Source of the DNA: an uncultured Faecalibacterium sp.
Lineage (GTDB): Bacteria > Bacillota > Clostridia > Oscillospirales > Ruminococcaceae
Length of the DNA stretch: 18,052 nucleotides
Direction: 5' to 3'
Assembly (NCBI GenBank): GCA_934525405.1
Contig: CAKSZF010000023.1
Span: 1-18,052 of the forward strand
A program made the position numbers and the translations under genes. Under the pieces are notes generated by a model. The model was not told the DNA's origin, searched no databases, and was given only the letters and a program-made list of their open reading frames with translations. Shown here one piece after another: positions 7,676 through 14,194 of the stretch (position 1 is the stretch's first letter; every line of letters starts with the position of its first letter).

Positions 7676-7715
7676 AAAAGAGCCATTGCACGCAAACTTG
7701 TGTAATGGCTCTTTT
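7676..7715. terminator. Bidirectional terminator
   Basis: AAAAGAGCCATT (7676-7687) pairs with AATGGCTCTTTT (7704-7715), and the loop adds about four more pairs. T-runs exist in both directions. It serves the DUF3048 operon from the left and the minus-strand Tat-signal gene from the right. Confidence 0.85.
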
Positions 7716-7724
7716 ACGATGCTG

Positions 7725-8330
7725 TTACAGGTCCACCACGCTGCCGACCTCGGCGGGGGTGGTGGGCACGGGGCCCAGAGCGGCTTCATCGGCATCGCGG
7801 CGCACCGTAAAGATGGCGCTGCGCCCGGCAGCAAAGTCCGGGTGCCAGGTCAGCGCAAGGGTCTGCCAGTCCTTCGGCACGGCGCAGAAGCAGTGCAGCA
7901 GCGCCCCGCGTCCGGCGGCAAGGTTCAGGGTGAACACCGAGGCATCCGCCGCGTTCTCGCTGTACAGCGGGGCGGCAAAGCTGCCGCAGGGCACACTCTG
8001 ACCGTTGCAGGCAGCGGTCACGCCGGTGCCCATGCTATACAGCTGCTCCCGGGTGCGCAGTCCCCGGCTTTGCAGATAGCTGGTATCCACCGGCAGGCTG
8101 GCTGCTGAAAGGTTTTCCACCGAGAGGTACACCAGCACACCGCCCAGCTCCGATGCCGGGGCATAGCCCAGCAGCTCTACGGCAGCTTTGCCGTCCAGCA
8201 GGGCAGGCTCGCCCGCAAGACACGGCTGCTGCGCCGCAGCACAGACCCCGGTAAGCAGCGCAGCAGCAAGGCTGACCGCACCGGAACCGGCACATTTCAG
8301 GAATGACCGGCGGGAGATGGATTGGGACAT
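7725..8330 (-). CDS. Small Tat-signal exported protein, lipobox not canonical
   Basis: I do not recognise a named family for this 201-residue protein. It begins MSQSISRRSFLK, an excellent twin-arginine motif. After the hydrophobic stretch comes LLTGVC, where Val at -1 breaks the usual Gly/Ala/Ser rule, followed by AAAQQ, so it may be released by signal peptidase I instead of lipid-anchored. The mature part is related to the protein at 10937-11554: TAACNGQ against TAVCDGQ, and VPKDWQTLALTWHPDF against VPKDWKQLKVTYVPTF. Alternating hydrophobic strands suggest a beta-sandwich of the DUF4352 sort; that is inference. The start is ATG 8330, following AGGAGG; the upstream in-frame ATG lies within the promoter-leader. 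Confidence 0.75.
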   Translation of the reverse strand: MSQSISRRSFLKCAGSGAVSLAAALLTGVCAAAQQPCLAGEPALLDGKAAVELLGYAPASELGGVLVYLSVENLSAASLPVDTSYLQSRGLRTREQLYSMGTGVTAACNGQSVPCGSFAAPLYSENAADASVFTLNLAAGRGALLHCFCAVPKDWQTLALTWHPDFAAGRSAIFTVRRDADEAALGPVPTTPAEVGSVVDL

Positions 8331-8372
8331 GACAGCGTTCCTCCTGTATACGATACAATACACTACCCTTTA

Positions 8373-8401
8373 ACAATAAAGGATTCTGCGCGTTCTGTCA
8401 A
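8373..8401 (-). promoter_or_regulatory. Promoter of the Tat-signal gene at 7725-8330
   Basis: On the minus strand: TTGACA (8401-8396), a 17-base spacer and TATTGT (8378-8373). The same pair of hexamers and spacing drives the Tat-lipoprotein gene at 11725. Confidence 0.8.
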
Positions 8402-8428
8402 GGGGCAGCGGGAAACTGTAACCCTTTC

Positions 8429-9103
8429 TTATTCGTAAGCTTCGTTCTCCTCGGCCTCGGCCTGCCCCTGCAGGGTGTCGGCGTAGCCAAAGGGTACGAT
8501 GTCGATGGCCTCCACCAGTTTGTCCCGCATCCACAGCTGCACATCGGTCTGCACGGTGTAGCCGCAGCCCGGGTCTGCCATCCACTGCTCGGGGTGGCGG
8601 GTGGGTACGGCGCGCTGGCTGAGCATACTCATGATCACGCCGCCGTGGGTCACGCAGGCGGCCTCGGTAACGTCCATACGGATCATGTACTCAAACAGCT
8701 TCATCAGGCTGTCGGCACAGCGGGCGTGGAACTGCTCGGTGGGCTCTGCGCCCTCCGGCAGATAGCCGGAGCCCGGGGTGATCCACTTTTTAAAGTCCTC
8801 GTCTCGCACGAGCTCCTTCACCGGGCGACCCTCAAACTTGCCAAAACCGGCCTCCCGCAAATCGTGCACCGTAAACTGGTGAGCAGCTCCGGGGAACAGG
8901 ATGTTGGCGGTCTCCACCGCACGCAGCAGCGGGGAGGAAAAAACGGTGTCTACCTGCGGGTAGGTAAACCGCTCTTTCAGGTCTGCCAGCTGGGCGCGGC
9001 CCTCGTCGCACAGAGGCAGGTCGGTGCCGCTGCCGATGTACAGACCCTGCAAATTGCCCGCCGTCATACCGTGGCGGATGAGATGAAGCTTGAAGGTTTT
9101 CAT
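8429..9103 (-). CDS. Histidine phosphatase family protein (phosphoglycerate-mutase-like)
   Basis: A 224-residue cytosolic enzyme of the histidine phosphatase superfamily. The phosphorylated His11 is in LIRHGMT; R61 in SSPLLRAVETA, E84 in LREAGFGKFEG and H153 in CVTHGGV complete the active-site set. This branch includes alpha-ribazole phosphatases, small-molecule phosphatases and cofactor-dependent mutases; the substrate cannot be assigned from this sequence, and there are no cobalamin genes nearby to favour CobC. The start is ATG 9103, preceded by AAGAGGTG. It lies 38 bases downstream of the LRR lipoprotein gene and is probably co-transcribed with it. No obvious terminator follows before the next promoter. 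Confidence 0.88.
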   Translation of the reverse strand: MKTFKLHLIRHGMTAGNLQGLYIGSGTDLPLCDEGRAQLADLKERFTYPQVDTVFSSPLLRAVETANILFPGAAHQFTVHDLREAGFGKFEGRPVKELVRDEDFKKWITPGSGYLPEGAEPTEQFHARCADSLMKLFEYMIRMDVTEAACVTHGGVIMSMLSQRAVPTRHPEQWMADPGCGYTVQTDVQLWMRDKLVEAIDIVPFGYADTLQGQAEAEENEAYE

Positions 9104-9141
9104 GAATCACACCTCTTTTGGTTCAGAATTACGGACGGGGT

Positions 9142-9708
9142 TTAGCCCTCGGCGTGGTTGACCTCGACGGTATCGGGGAACACGTTCATGTCCAGACGGC
9201 AGTTGTCGCGGATGGTCACACTGGTCAGGGCGGTGCAGCCCTTGAAAGCGCCGGTCTTGATGTAGCTCACGCTCAGGGGGATATTGACCTCAGTCAAGGC
9301 GGTGCAGCCGTTGAAAGCGCCGGCCTCGATGTACTCCACACCGTCAGCGATGTTCACGGTGGTCAGGGCAGTGCAGTCCTTAAAGGCGGTAGCGCCCACG
9401 CTGGTAACGGTGCCCTCCACCTCAACGGTGGTGATCTGGTCAGCCTGATCAGCCCAGGGAGCCGGAGCGTCCTTGGTGAAGTTGGTCATACGGCCGGTGC
9501 CGCTGATGGTCAGGGTGCCGTCAGCCAGTGCCCAGGTCACGCCCTCGCCGCAGCTGTTGTTGGTGGCAGCAGCGGTGGAAGCAGCCACAGAAGAAGCGGC
9601 TGCGGAAGAAGCAGTGGTCTTGGAGCCGCCGCAGCCGGTCAGGGCGATGGCGGCGATCAGGACAGCAGCGGCAGCGCTGCACAGACGGACTTTGCGCTCG
9701 AGTTTCAT
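9142..9708 (-). CDS. Leucine-rich-repeat (BspA-type, LRR_5) lipoprotein
   Basis: A 188-residue surface lipoprotein. It has a Sec signal peptide with lipobox LTGC (Cys26), an Ala/Ser/Thr-rich spacer to about residue 50, then a WALADGTLTISGTG segment and three LRR_5 repeats of about 23 residues, each with the core AF-x-x-C-T-A-L-T-x-V-x-I. Such repeats form short solenoids that bind proteins or glycans at the surface of gut bacteria. With only three repeats it is small for the family. The start is ATG 9708, 8 bases after AGAGGAAA. It is the first gene of a probable operon with the histidine phosphatase. Confidence 0.85.
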   Translation of the reverse strand: MKLERKVRLCSAAAAVLIAAIALTGCGGSKTTASSAAASSVAASTAAATNNSCGEGVTWALADGTLTISGTGRMTNFTKDAPAPWADQADQITTVEVEGTVTSVGATAFKDCTALTTVNIADGVEYIEAGAFNGCTALTEVNIPLSVSYIKTGAFKGCTALTSVTIRDNCRLDMNVFPDTVEVNHAEG

Positions 9709-9746
9709 GGTGAAGTTTCCTCTTTCTTATTCTTGGTATATTACCT

Positions 9747-9774
9747 TTTATAGCGTCTGGCTTGTCCTTTGCAG
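9747..9774 (-). promoter_or_regulatory. Promoter candidate for the LRR lipoprotein
   Basis: On the minus strand: CTGCAA (9774-9769), a 16-base spacer and TATAAA (9752-9747). The -35 match is only partial. Confidence 0.45.
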
Positions 9775-9984
9775 ATTTGTGCGCCGGTCAAGAACAGTCG
9801 CCAAAAAGAGATTATAGCACAAACTGCAGAAAGATGGAACCACCTGTTTGAAAAATTTTTGTTTCGGAAAAGACGGACTTTCACCGCGGCTGTCGGTTTT
9901 CTTCCACAGCGAAAACACAAAATCTATGTGTTAATACCCATAGTTTAGCATAGATGTGGGGTCCGCGGCAAGACTTTTGACAAT
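9775..9984. other. A+T-rich intergenic spacer without a gene
   Basis: Part of the 415-base gap between the divergent LRR and XRE genes. I see no supported ORF. The only structure is an inverted repeat, ATCTATG (9922-9928) with CATAGAT (9949-9955), whose role is unknown. Confidence 0.5.
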
Positions 9985-10006
9985 AATGACGAAAAATGAC
10001 GAAAAA
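9985..10006 (+). promoter_or_regulatory. 10-base direct repeat upstream of the XRE promoter
   Basis: AATGACGAAAAA occurs twice with a 10-base period (starting at 9985 and 9995), and another T-run follows at 10015-10019. These A/T tracts are phased with the helix and sit 20-40 bases upstream of the -35, so they could bend DNA, act as an UP element, or bind the adjacent XRE regulator. Confidence 0.4.
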
Positions 10007-10024
10007 TATCGGCATTTTTCTTGC

Positions 10025-10053
10025 TTTACAAGTCGTTTTCCAATGTGTATAAT
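10025..10053 (+). promoter_or_regulatory. Promoter of the XRE regulator gene
   Basis: TTTACA (10025-10030), a 17-base spacer and a perfect TATAAT (10048-10053). It is among the strongest promoters in the window. Confidence 0.85.
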
Positions 10054-10123
10054 CAACCTGTTGTAAACCAAAAACAAGGATGTTACCAAAAATAGATCCT
10101 TCGGAGATTGAGGAGAGCACACC

Positions 10124-10819
10124 ATGGAGTTCAATCGTATCATCAAGCTGCTGCGCAAGGAGCGCGGCATCACCCAAAAGCAGGCGGCAGAGGATCTGGG
10201 GGTCTCTCAGGCGCTGCTGTCCCACTACGAAAAAGGCATCCGCGAGTGCGGCTTGGACTTTGTGGTGCGGGTTGCAGACTACTATAATGTTTCCTGCGAT
10301 TACCTGCTGGGGCGCAGCGCCGAGCGCAATGGCATGATGCTCTCTGCCGAGGACCTGCCTAACCCCGAAAAGATGAAGGACAACGTCTACCACGGCAGCG
10401 TACTGCCCACCATGAACAAAAAACTCATCTCTAACAGCCTGAACGTGCTCTACGCCAAAATCGGCCAGTGCCACAGCAAGGCGCTGACCACCGAGGTGAG
10501 TGCCTACCTGATGATGGCGGTGGCCAAGATGTTCCGGCTGCTCTACTCTGCGGAGCCGCACAATGCCTCCAGTATGTTCAGCATTGAGCCGCACCGCTGG
10601 CACGGCTATTCCGATGCCGTGATGCGGATGGCCGAGGCCAACGTAGAGGCGCTGCTGGACGGGCAGGATGTGAACGGCGGCGAGGGCGTCAAGGACCCCG
10701 CCTGCCTTGCCATGACCACCGAGAGCCTGACGCGGGAATTCCCGCTGTACACGCCCAGCCTGTTAAATCTGGTCAAAACCAGCGAGACCCACGTCAAGGG
10801 GCTTTCGCCGCAGGAGTGA
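10124..10819 (+). CDS. XRE-family helix-turn-helix transcriptional regulator
   Basis: A 231-residue protein. Residues about 5-62 are a classic Cro/C1-type HTH (IIKLLRKERGITQKQAAEDLGVSQALLSHYEKG, ending DYYNVSCDYLLG). The remaining 165 residues are mostly helical in character and match no sensor domain I can name, so the signal is unknown. The start is ATG 10124, 7 bases after GAGGAGAG. It has its own strong promoter and is followed by three Tat-lipoprotein genes, the first of which has a separate promoter. Regulation of those genes by this protein is plausible from position only. The 10-base direct repeat upstream could be an autoregulatory site. Confidence 0.85.
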   Translation: MEFNRIIKLLRKERGITQKQAAEDLGVSQALLSHYEKGIRECGLDFVVRVADYYNVSCDYLLGRSAERNGMMLSAEDLPNPEKMKDNVYHGSVLPTMNKKLISNSLNVLYAKIGQCHSKALTTEVSAYLMMAVAKMFRLLYSAEPHNASSMFSIEPHRWHGYSDAVMRMAEANVEALLDGQDVNGGEGVKDPACLAMTTESLTREFPLYTPSLLNLVKTSETHVKGLSPQE

Positions 10820-10858
10820 CCGGCTTGTGAAATTGTTGTAAAGAATCGGCCCGGGCTC

Positions 10859-10887
10859 TTGCATCTGTGCGCCGGAAACGGTATAAC
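10859..10887 (+). promoter_or_regulatory. Promoter of the Tat-lipoprotein gene at 10937
   Basis: TTGCAT (10859-10864), a 17-base spacer and TATAAC (10882-10887), about 45 bases upstream of the AAGGAGG ribosome site. I see no convincing terminator for the XRE gene in between. Confidence 0.6.
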
Positions 10888-10936
10888 CAAATAAGAAAGA
10901 AAAAAGAAAATCACTCTTCAAGGAGGATATAACGTT

Positions 10937-11554
10937 ATGTCTACTGTCATTTCCCGCCGCAGCTTCCTCAAGTGCACTGGCGCATCTGCTGCGGCACTGG
11001 GTGCAGTCGGCCTGCTGGGCGGCTGCCAGTCCAACGGCGACGACACTGTAGTGGAGGTCAAGGTCGGTGATACCGTCCGCAACTGGAACGGCTTGGGCGT
11101 GCAGCTGACCAGCGTGTTCCACCTGACGCAGGACCCCGTGCAGCCGGCAGGCTACGAGTATCTGGGCGTGCGGGTGACCACCGTCAACCGCAGCAAGACC
11201 GAGAGCTACGCCATCGGCGCACAGGGCGTTGACGCCATCAACGAGGCTTACCCTGTGCCCCCGCTGGAGAACGTGGACGCAAACTTTCAGGCTATGGCTG
11301 CTGCTACCCCGGATTTTACCGCCGTCTGTGATGGTCAGCCTGCAGCCTGCTGCGCCAATATCTCGCTGTACAACGCCAATTCCCAGAGCTTTTCCGATGT
11401 GGAGAGCCTGCCCCCGCAGGGCAGCGCCTACATTGTGCTGATGCTCATGGTGCCTAAGGACTGGAAACAGCTGAAGGTCACCTATGTGCCCACCTTCCTG
11501 GAGGGCAAGAGCCTGACTTTTGTCATGAACGCTTCCGATGTGATCCGCAGCTGA
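10937..11554 (+). CDS. Small Tat-signal lipoprotein, unknown function (copy 1)
   Basis: A 205-residue protein starting MSTVISRRSFLK, with lipobox LLGGC and Cys30, thus a predicted Tat-exported lipoprotein. The mature region opens with VVEVKVGDTVRNWNGLGVQL and YEYLGVRVTTVNRS, the layout of DUF4352-type immunoglobulin-like domains, in which a strand-rich fold is carried near the membrane. It shares the TAVCDGQPA and VPKDWKQLKVTYVPTF segments with the protein at 7725-8330, so the two are paralogues. No metal- or cofactor-binding motif is visible, so the reason for Tat rather than Sec export is not clear. The start is ATG 10937, after AAGGAGG at 10919-10925. Confidence 0.8.
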   Translation: MSTVISRRSFLKCTGASAAALGAVGLLGGCQSNGDDTVVEVKVGDTVRNWNGLGVQLTSVFHLTQDPVQPAGYEYLGVRVTTVNRSKTESYAIGAQGVDAINEAYPVPPLENVDANFQAMAAATPDFTAVCDGQPAACCANISLYNANSQSFSDVESLPPQGSAYIVLMLMVPKDWKQLKVTYVPTFLEGKSLTFVMNASDVIRS

Positions 11555-11639
11555 CAGAATCACCAGAAAAATCGCTTGAACTTCGTCTAAAATGCACGAT
11601 GCTGCCACAAAAAATTCACATTTGTTTTGCGGAAAATTA

Positions 11640-11668
11640 TTGACATTTTTCCTCGTTTCGCCTATTGT
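11640..11668 (+). promoter_or_regulatory. Promoter of the Tat-lipoprotein pair
   Basis: TTGACA (11640-11645), a 17-base spacer and TATTGT (11663-11668), followed by a GGTAG shortly after the -10. Hexamers, spacing and the GGTAG match the promoter of the gene at 7725-8330. Confidence 0.8.
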
Positions 11669-11724
11669 ATAGGTAGTGCCTTATGGCAGAATCTGTATTG
11701 ATGTGTCCCAAAGGAGGAACGAAT

Positions 11725-12219
11725 ATGACTGGGGAATTTTCCCGCCGCTCTTTCCTGAAATATACCGCCCTCACCGCTGTGGCTGTAGCTGGCAGCAGTC
11801 TGCTGACCGGCTGCTCCGGGTATGCCCCGGTGCAGCATGCTCCCGGTACCAGCAACACGGTGCTGAAGGTGGTTTCCACGCTGGAACGGGTAGAATACGA
11901 TGAAGATACCAACACCACATTGTTCCGGCTGGTAGTGACCAACGGCCGTGTTAATGCACTGGACGTGACCAAGGCAAATTTTGCCGTGAAGGCAGACAGA
12001 TATCTGGCCTACCAGAACAGTAAGCTGGAGGTGACCAGCCCGGATGCACTGAGCCATCAGGTCAAGAAGGGCGAGACCGTTACCTACAATGTATTGGCAA
12101 AGGGACTGAACGCGCTGACCGACGGCCCTGTGACCCTTACCTTCTATCCCGATCTGGAGTACAGCGAATTCAACGCCAACTGGGAGCTGGACGCAGACGC
12201 ATTGAAGTCTACGACCTGA
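11725..12219 (+). CDS. Small Tat-signal lipoprotein, unknown function (copy 2)
   Basis: A 164-residue protein starting MTGEFSRRSFLK, with lipobox LLTGC and Cys30. After a short Ser/Pro-rich tether, the mature domain alternates hydrophobic strands (VLKVVSTLERVEYD, TLFRLVVTNGRVNALDV, GPVTLTFYPDLEYSEF). It looks like a single beta-sandwich and ends with SEFNANWELD, which resembles SEYSMTWEIT in the next gene. I cannot assign a function. The start is ATG 11725, seven bases after AAAGGAGG; two in-frame ATGs upstream have no ribosome site and would bury the signal peptide. It is followed 35 bases later by copy 3. Confidence 0.8.
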   Translation: MTGEFSRRSFLKYTALTAVAVAGSSLLTGCSGYAPVQHAPGTSNTVLKVVSTLERVEYDEDTNTTLFRLVVTNGRVNALDVTKANFAVKADRYLAYQNSKLEVTSPDALSHQVKKGETVTYNVLAKGLNALTDGPVTLTFYPDLEYSEFNANWELDADALKSTT

Positions 12220-12254
12220 ACCCCAACATTCTGGTAAAAACGGAGGAATAAGCC

Positions 12255-12794
12255 ATGTCTTATACATTTTCCCGCCGCGCATTCCTGAAGTATTCGGCAG
12301 CCACCGCAGTGGCTGTGGCCGGTGCCAGTCTGCTGGGCGGCTGTGAGTATCAGGACCCCAAAAACCCGGTGAGCAAAGAGCTGCCCAGTGCAATCACCAG
12401 CGATATGCAGGTTATTGCCGGTCTGAGAAGCATGAAGATCGAGGGCGGTGTCTGCACTTTGGAGGTAGATATCGAGTCTGTCCGTGCAAACCCCATCCCG
12501 CTCGATCCCTACCGCTTCTCTCTTGCCGTCAAGGACGTTGAGGACAAGCAGGTCTACTTCAGCGATAACTGGGGCGGCGTGCGCATTCTGGACGCCGAGA
12601 ACAGCCTGATCCAGCAGAAGAAACCTGTAACGCTCCATCTGGCCGCATCCAGCTTCCCCGAGCTGCAGGATGGCTACACTGTGGTGTTCAGGTACATCCC
12701 CATCCGCGAGAACTCCGAGTATTCTATGACTTGGGAGATCACCAAGGAAGTGTACGACAAGTTCATCGCAAACCAGGGTACCAGCAAAGAATGA
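12255..12794 (+). CDS. Small Tat-signal lipoprotein, unknown function (copy 3)
   Basis: A 179-residue protein starting MSYTFSRRAFLK, with lipobox LLGGC and Cys30. Residues 1-30 are nearly identical to copy 2, including the AVAVAG core, which indicates recent duplication of the signal region. The mature domain is beta-strand-rich (GVCTLEVDIESVRANPIPL, YRFSLAVKDVE, YTVVFRYIP) and ends in the shared SEYSMTWEIT element. It has a GGAGG site, ATG 12255, and lies in an operon with copy 2, closed by a strong terminator. No function is assigned; a surface accessory or binding role is a guess. Confidence 0.8.
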   Translation: MSYTFSRRAFLKYSAATAVAVAGASLLGGCEYQDPKNPVSKELPSAITSDMQVIAGLRSMKIEGGVCTLEVDIESVRANPIPLDPYRFSLAVKDVEDKQVYFSDNWGGVRILDAENSLIQQKKPVTLHLAASSFPELQDGYTVVFRYIPIRENSEYSMTWEITKEVYDKFIANQGTSKE

Positions 12795-12817
12795 GCAAAT
12801 ACCTTTGAACTATGACC

Positions 12818-12859
12818 GCAAACCGCTGCACAAGACCTTGTGCAGCGGTTTGCGTTTTT
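12818..12859 (+). terminator. Terminator of the Tat-lipoprotein operon
   Basis: GCAAACCGCTGCACAA (12818-12833) pairs perfectly with 12838-12853 around a four-base loop, followed by GTTTTT. Confidence 0.9.
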
Positions 12860-12934
12860 ATGTGGGCTGTTTTGAAACAGCTGTCTGCGCATCTGGCGCT
12901 GCACTGCGCTTTGCGCGGTACATGGAGAAAAGTG

Positions 12935-12963
12935 TTGACGACAGCAGGCTTTTTTGCTATACT
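12935..12963 (+). promoter_or_regulatory. tRNA-Ser promoter
   Basis: TTGACG (12935-12940), a 17-base spacer and TATACT (12958-12963), ending 16 bases before the tRNA 5' end. Confidence 0.8.
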
Positions 12964-12979
12964 ATATAAGGTTTATTAT

Positions 12980-13070
12980 GGAGATGTATCGAAGCGGTCG
13001 TAACGAGAACGACTCGAAATCGTTTTGTCCTTAACCGGGCACGTGGGTTCGAATCCCACCATCTCCGCCA
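12980..13070 (+). tRNA. tRNA-Ser (anticodon CGA)
   Basis: The acceptor GGAGATG (12980-12986) pairs with CATCTCC, followed by G and an encoded CCA (13068-13070). The anticodon arm is AACGA-CTCGAAA-TCGTT, giving anticodon CGA, which reads UCG. The long variable arm (class II) and the T arm GTGGG-TTCGAAT-CCCAC are typical of serine tRNA. It has its own promoter and terminator. Its 3' end borders the remnants of an integrative element, so it may have been the attachment site. Confidence 0.95.
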
Positions 13071-13071
13071 G

Positions 13072-13106
13072 AAGTCGCAGATTCAAACGAATTTGCGACT
13101 TTTTTG
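13072..13106 (+). terminator. Terminator of tRNA-Ser
   Basis: AAGTCGCA (13072-13079) pairs with TGCGACTT (13094-13101), with an inner ATT/AAT pairing, followed by a T-run through 13106. Confidence 0.85.
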
Positions 13107-13229
13107 TTGCTGGTTTCGACGGTGATTCTGTGACAACAATAGCGAAGATCCTACTTTGAAAGTCCGTTCTCTCCTGAATTCTCTCCAACGGGCGAGTAAA
13201 CTGATCACCTGTTGAATTTGTGTGTAATA

Positions 13230-13589
13230 TTACAATAGGTTGAAAGCTTGGAACGTAGCTGCTTCTCCTTTTGCACTCTCCGTCAAAGCATGGGGTTCTT
13301 CGGCACTGTAATAGCTGCCTTTGAAACCATTCTTTTTCGGACGCTCGACCTTATCTGCCGGATTGGTGGGGATCAGGTCGATCTTCGCCGCATAGATGAT
13401 ATACACCCGCCCCTGCTCGTCCAGCCAGCCGTTCTTTGCAGACAGGCTCATGCGGTCCAGCAGGATACCGTATAGCGTCCGGGCATCGGTGGAGAGCTGC
13501 CGGAAGCGGTGGTCTTGGAACAGTGCCTTGGGGATGCAGAAATAGGAGAACAATTCGCCCGACTGACCATAGAAGTAGTCCAGCATCAT
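13230..13589 (-). pseudogene. Chimeric remnant: RepA N-terminus fused to a tyrosine integrase fragment
   Basis: From ATG 13589 (or 13586) the first 65 or so residues match the N-terminus of replication initiator A proteins of conjugative elements: LDYFYGQSGELFSYF, then FRQLSTDARTLYGILLDRMSLS and KNGWLDEQGRVYIIY. Near 13390 the frame passes straight into KIDLIPTNPADKVERPKK and GFKGSYYSAEE, which is the linker between the core-binding and catalytic domains of phage-type tyrosine integrases. After ALTESAKG the match ends and a stop follows. Neither part is complete: RepA lacks its DNA-binding remainder and the integrase lacks all its catalytic residues. The in-frame join is best explained by deletion inside an element. 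The frame is also open upstream to 13682, but without a ribosome site. Confidence 0.7.
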
Positions 13590-13671
13590 TTGGTGTGACC
13601 TCGGATTTTCAACTGTATGGGTGTGTTCATGTGGAAAACTATCCCTCCCTCCGAAATGAATGAAAAACAGG

Positions 13672-13706
13672 TTGACATTCACCAGAAAAAACGCTTACAT
13701 TGGTGA
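13672..13706 (+). promoter_or_regulatory. Promoter with overlapping palindrome, DUF4869-ATPase operon
   Basis: TTGACA (13672-13677), an 18-base spacer and TACATT (13696-13701). TCACCA (13679-13684) and TGGTGA (13701-13706) form an inverted repeat that spans the spacer and touches the -10, a natural place for a repressor. No regulator gene lies inside the cassette. Confidence 0.6.
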
Positions 13707-13747
13707 TAATAAAAGTGTCAACCGATGTAACAGGAGAAGATGCTTAT

Positions 13748-14185
13748 ATGCTCAATGTTTTTTACGGTGATATGCCGAACGTGATTTATAATACCGCTGT
13801 TTATTTTAAGAACACTTATGCAGAGGAGTGGATCACAGCTCCGCTTACTCGTGAGATGATACAAGATGTAGACCATTCCACTGTACTGGACAGCGGTGTG
13901 ATTGATAGTCCGGTGCTGGGGAAGATTCCCCCGGTGCAGTTGTCGGGCGGAGTAAAGACCCTGATTTTGATAGCCAACGAGCCGGAAAAGGTGTTCAACG
14001 CTTCGACCTGTGGAGATAACTGTGCCAAATGGCTGTTAAAAATCGCTGAAAATCGGGATGTTACCATCAACCTTCGGCATCTCATGGATTTTGGAAATGG
14101 AACATTTACCATCCGCATCCTGAACACCAATCAGATCGTTCACTCCATGCGGGAACTTGTCCCCGTTGCAGGACTTTATGTGTGA
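13748..14185 (+). CDS. DUF4869 domain-containing protein
   Basis: A 145-residue cytosolic protein covering a full DUF4869 domain: it opens MLNVFYGDMPNVIYNT and contains YFKNTYAEEWIT, VLDSGVIDSPVLGKIPP, LSGGVKTLILIA, FNASTCGDNCAKWLLKIAE and TINLRHLMDFG. The biochemical function of DUF4869 is, to my knowledge, unknown. The two cysteines in STCGDNC are part of the conserved block. The start is ATG 13748, after AGGAGA at 13732-13737; the earlier in-frame ATG lies inside the promoter. The gene ends 9 bases before the ATPase start, and the TGAGG at its stop doubles as the ribosome site of the next gene, so the two are translationally coupled. Confidence 0.88.
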   Translation: MLNVFYGDMPNVIYNTAVYFKNTYAEEWITAPLTREMIQDVDHSTVLDSGVIDSPVLGKIPPVQLSGGVKTLILIANEPEKVFNASTCGDNCAKWLLKIAENRDVTINLRHLMDFGNGTFTIRILNTNQIVHSMRELVPVAGLYV

Positions 14186-14194
14186 GGATTATTT

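Noticed and set aside
7189..8001. Plus-strand ORF (270 codons) across the repeat cluster
   Set aside because: It overlaps the end of a real gene, four palindromic repeats, a terminator and an opposite-strand gene; no ribosome site.
12976..13188. Minus-strand ORF of 70 codons containing MVGFEPTCPVKDKTISSRSRYD
   Set aside because: It is the antisense translation of tRNA-Ser and its flanks, a familiar spurious protein in databases.
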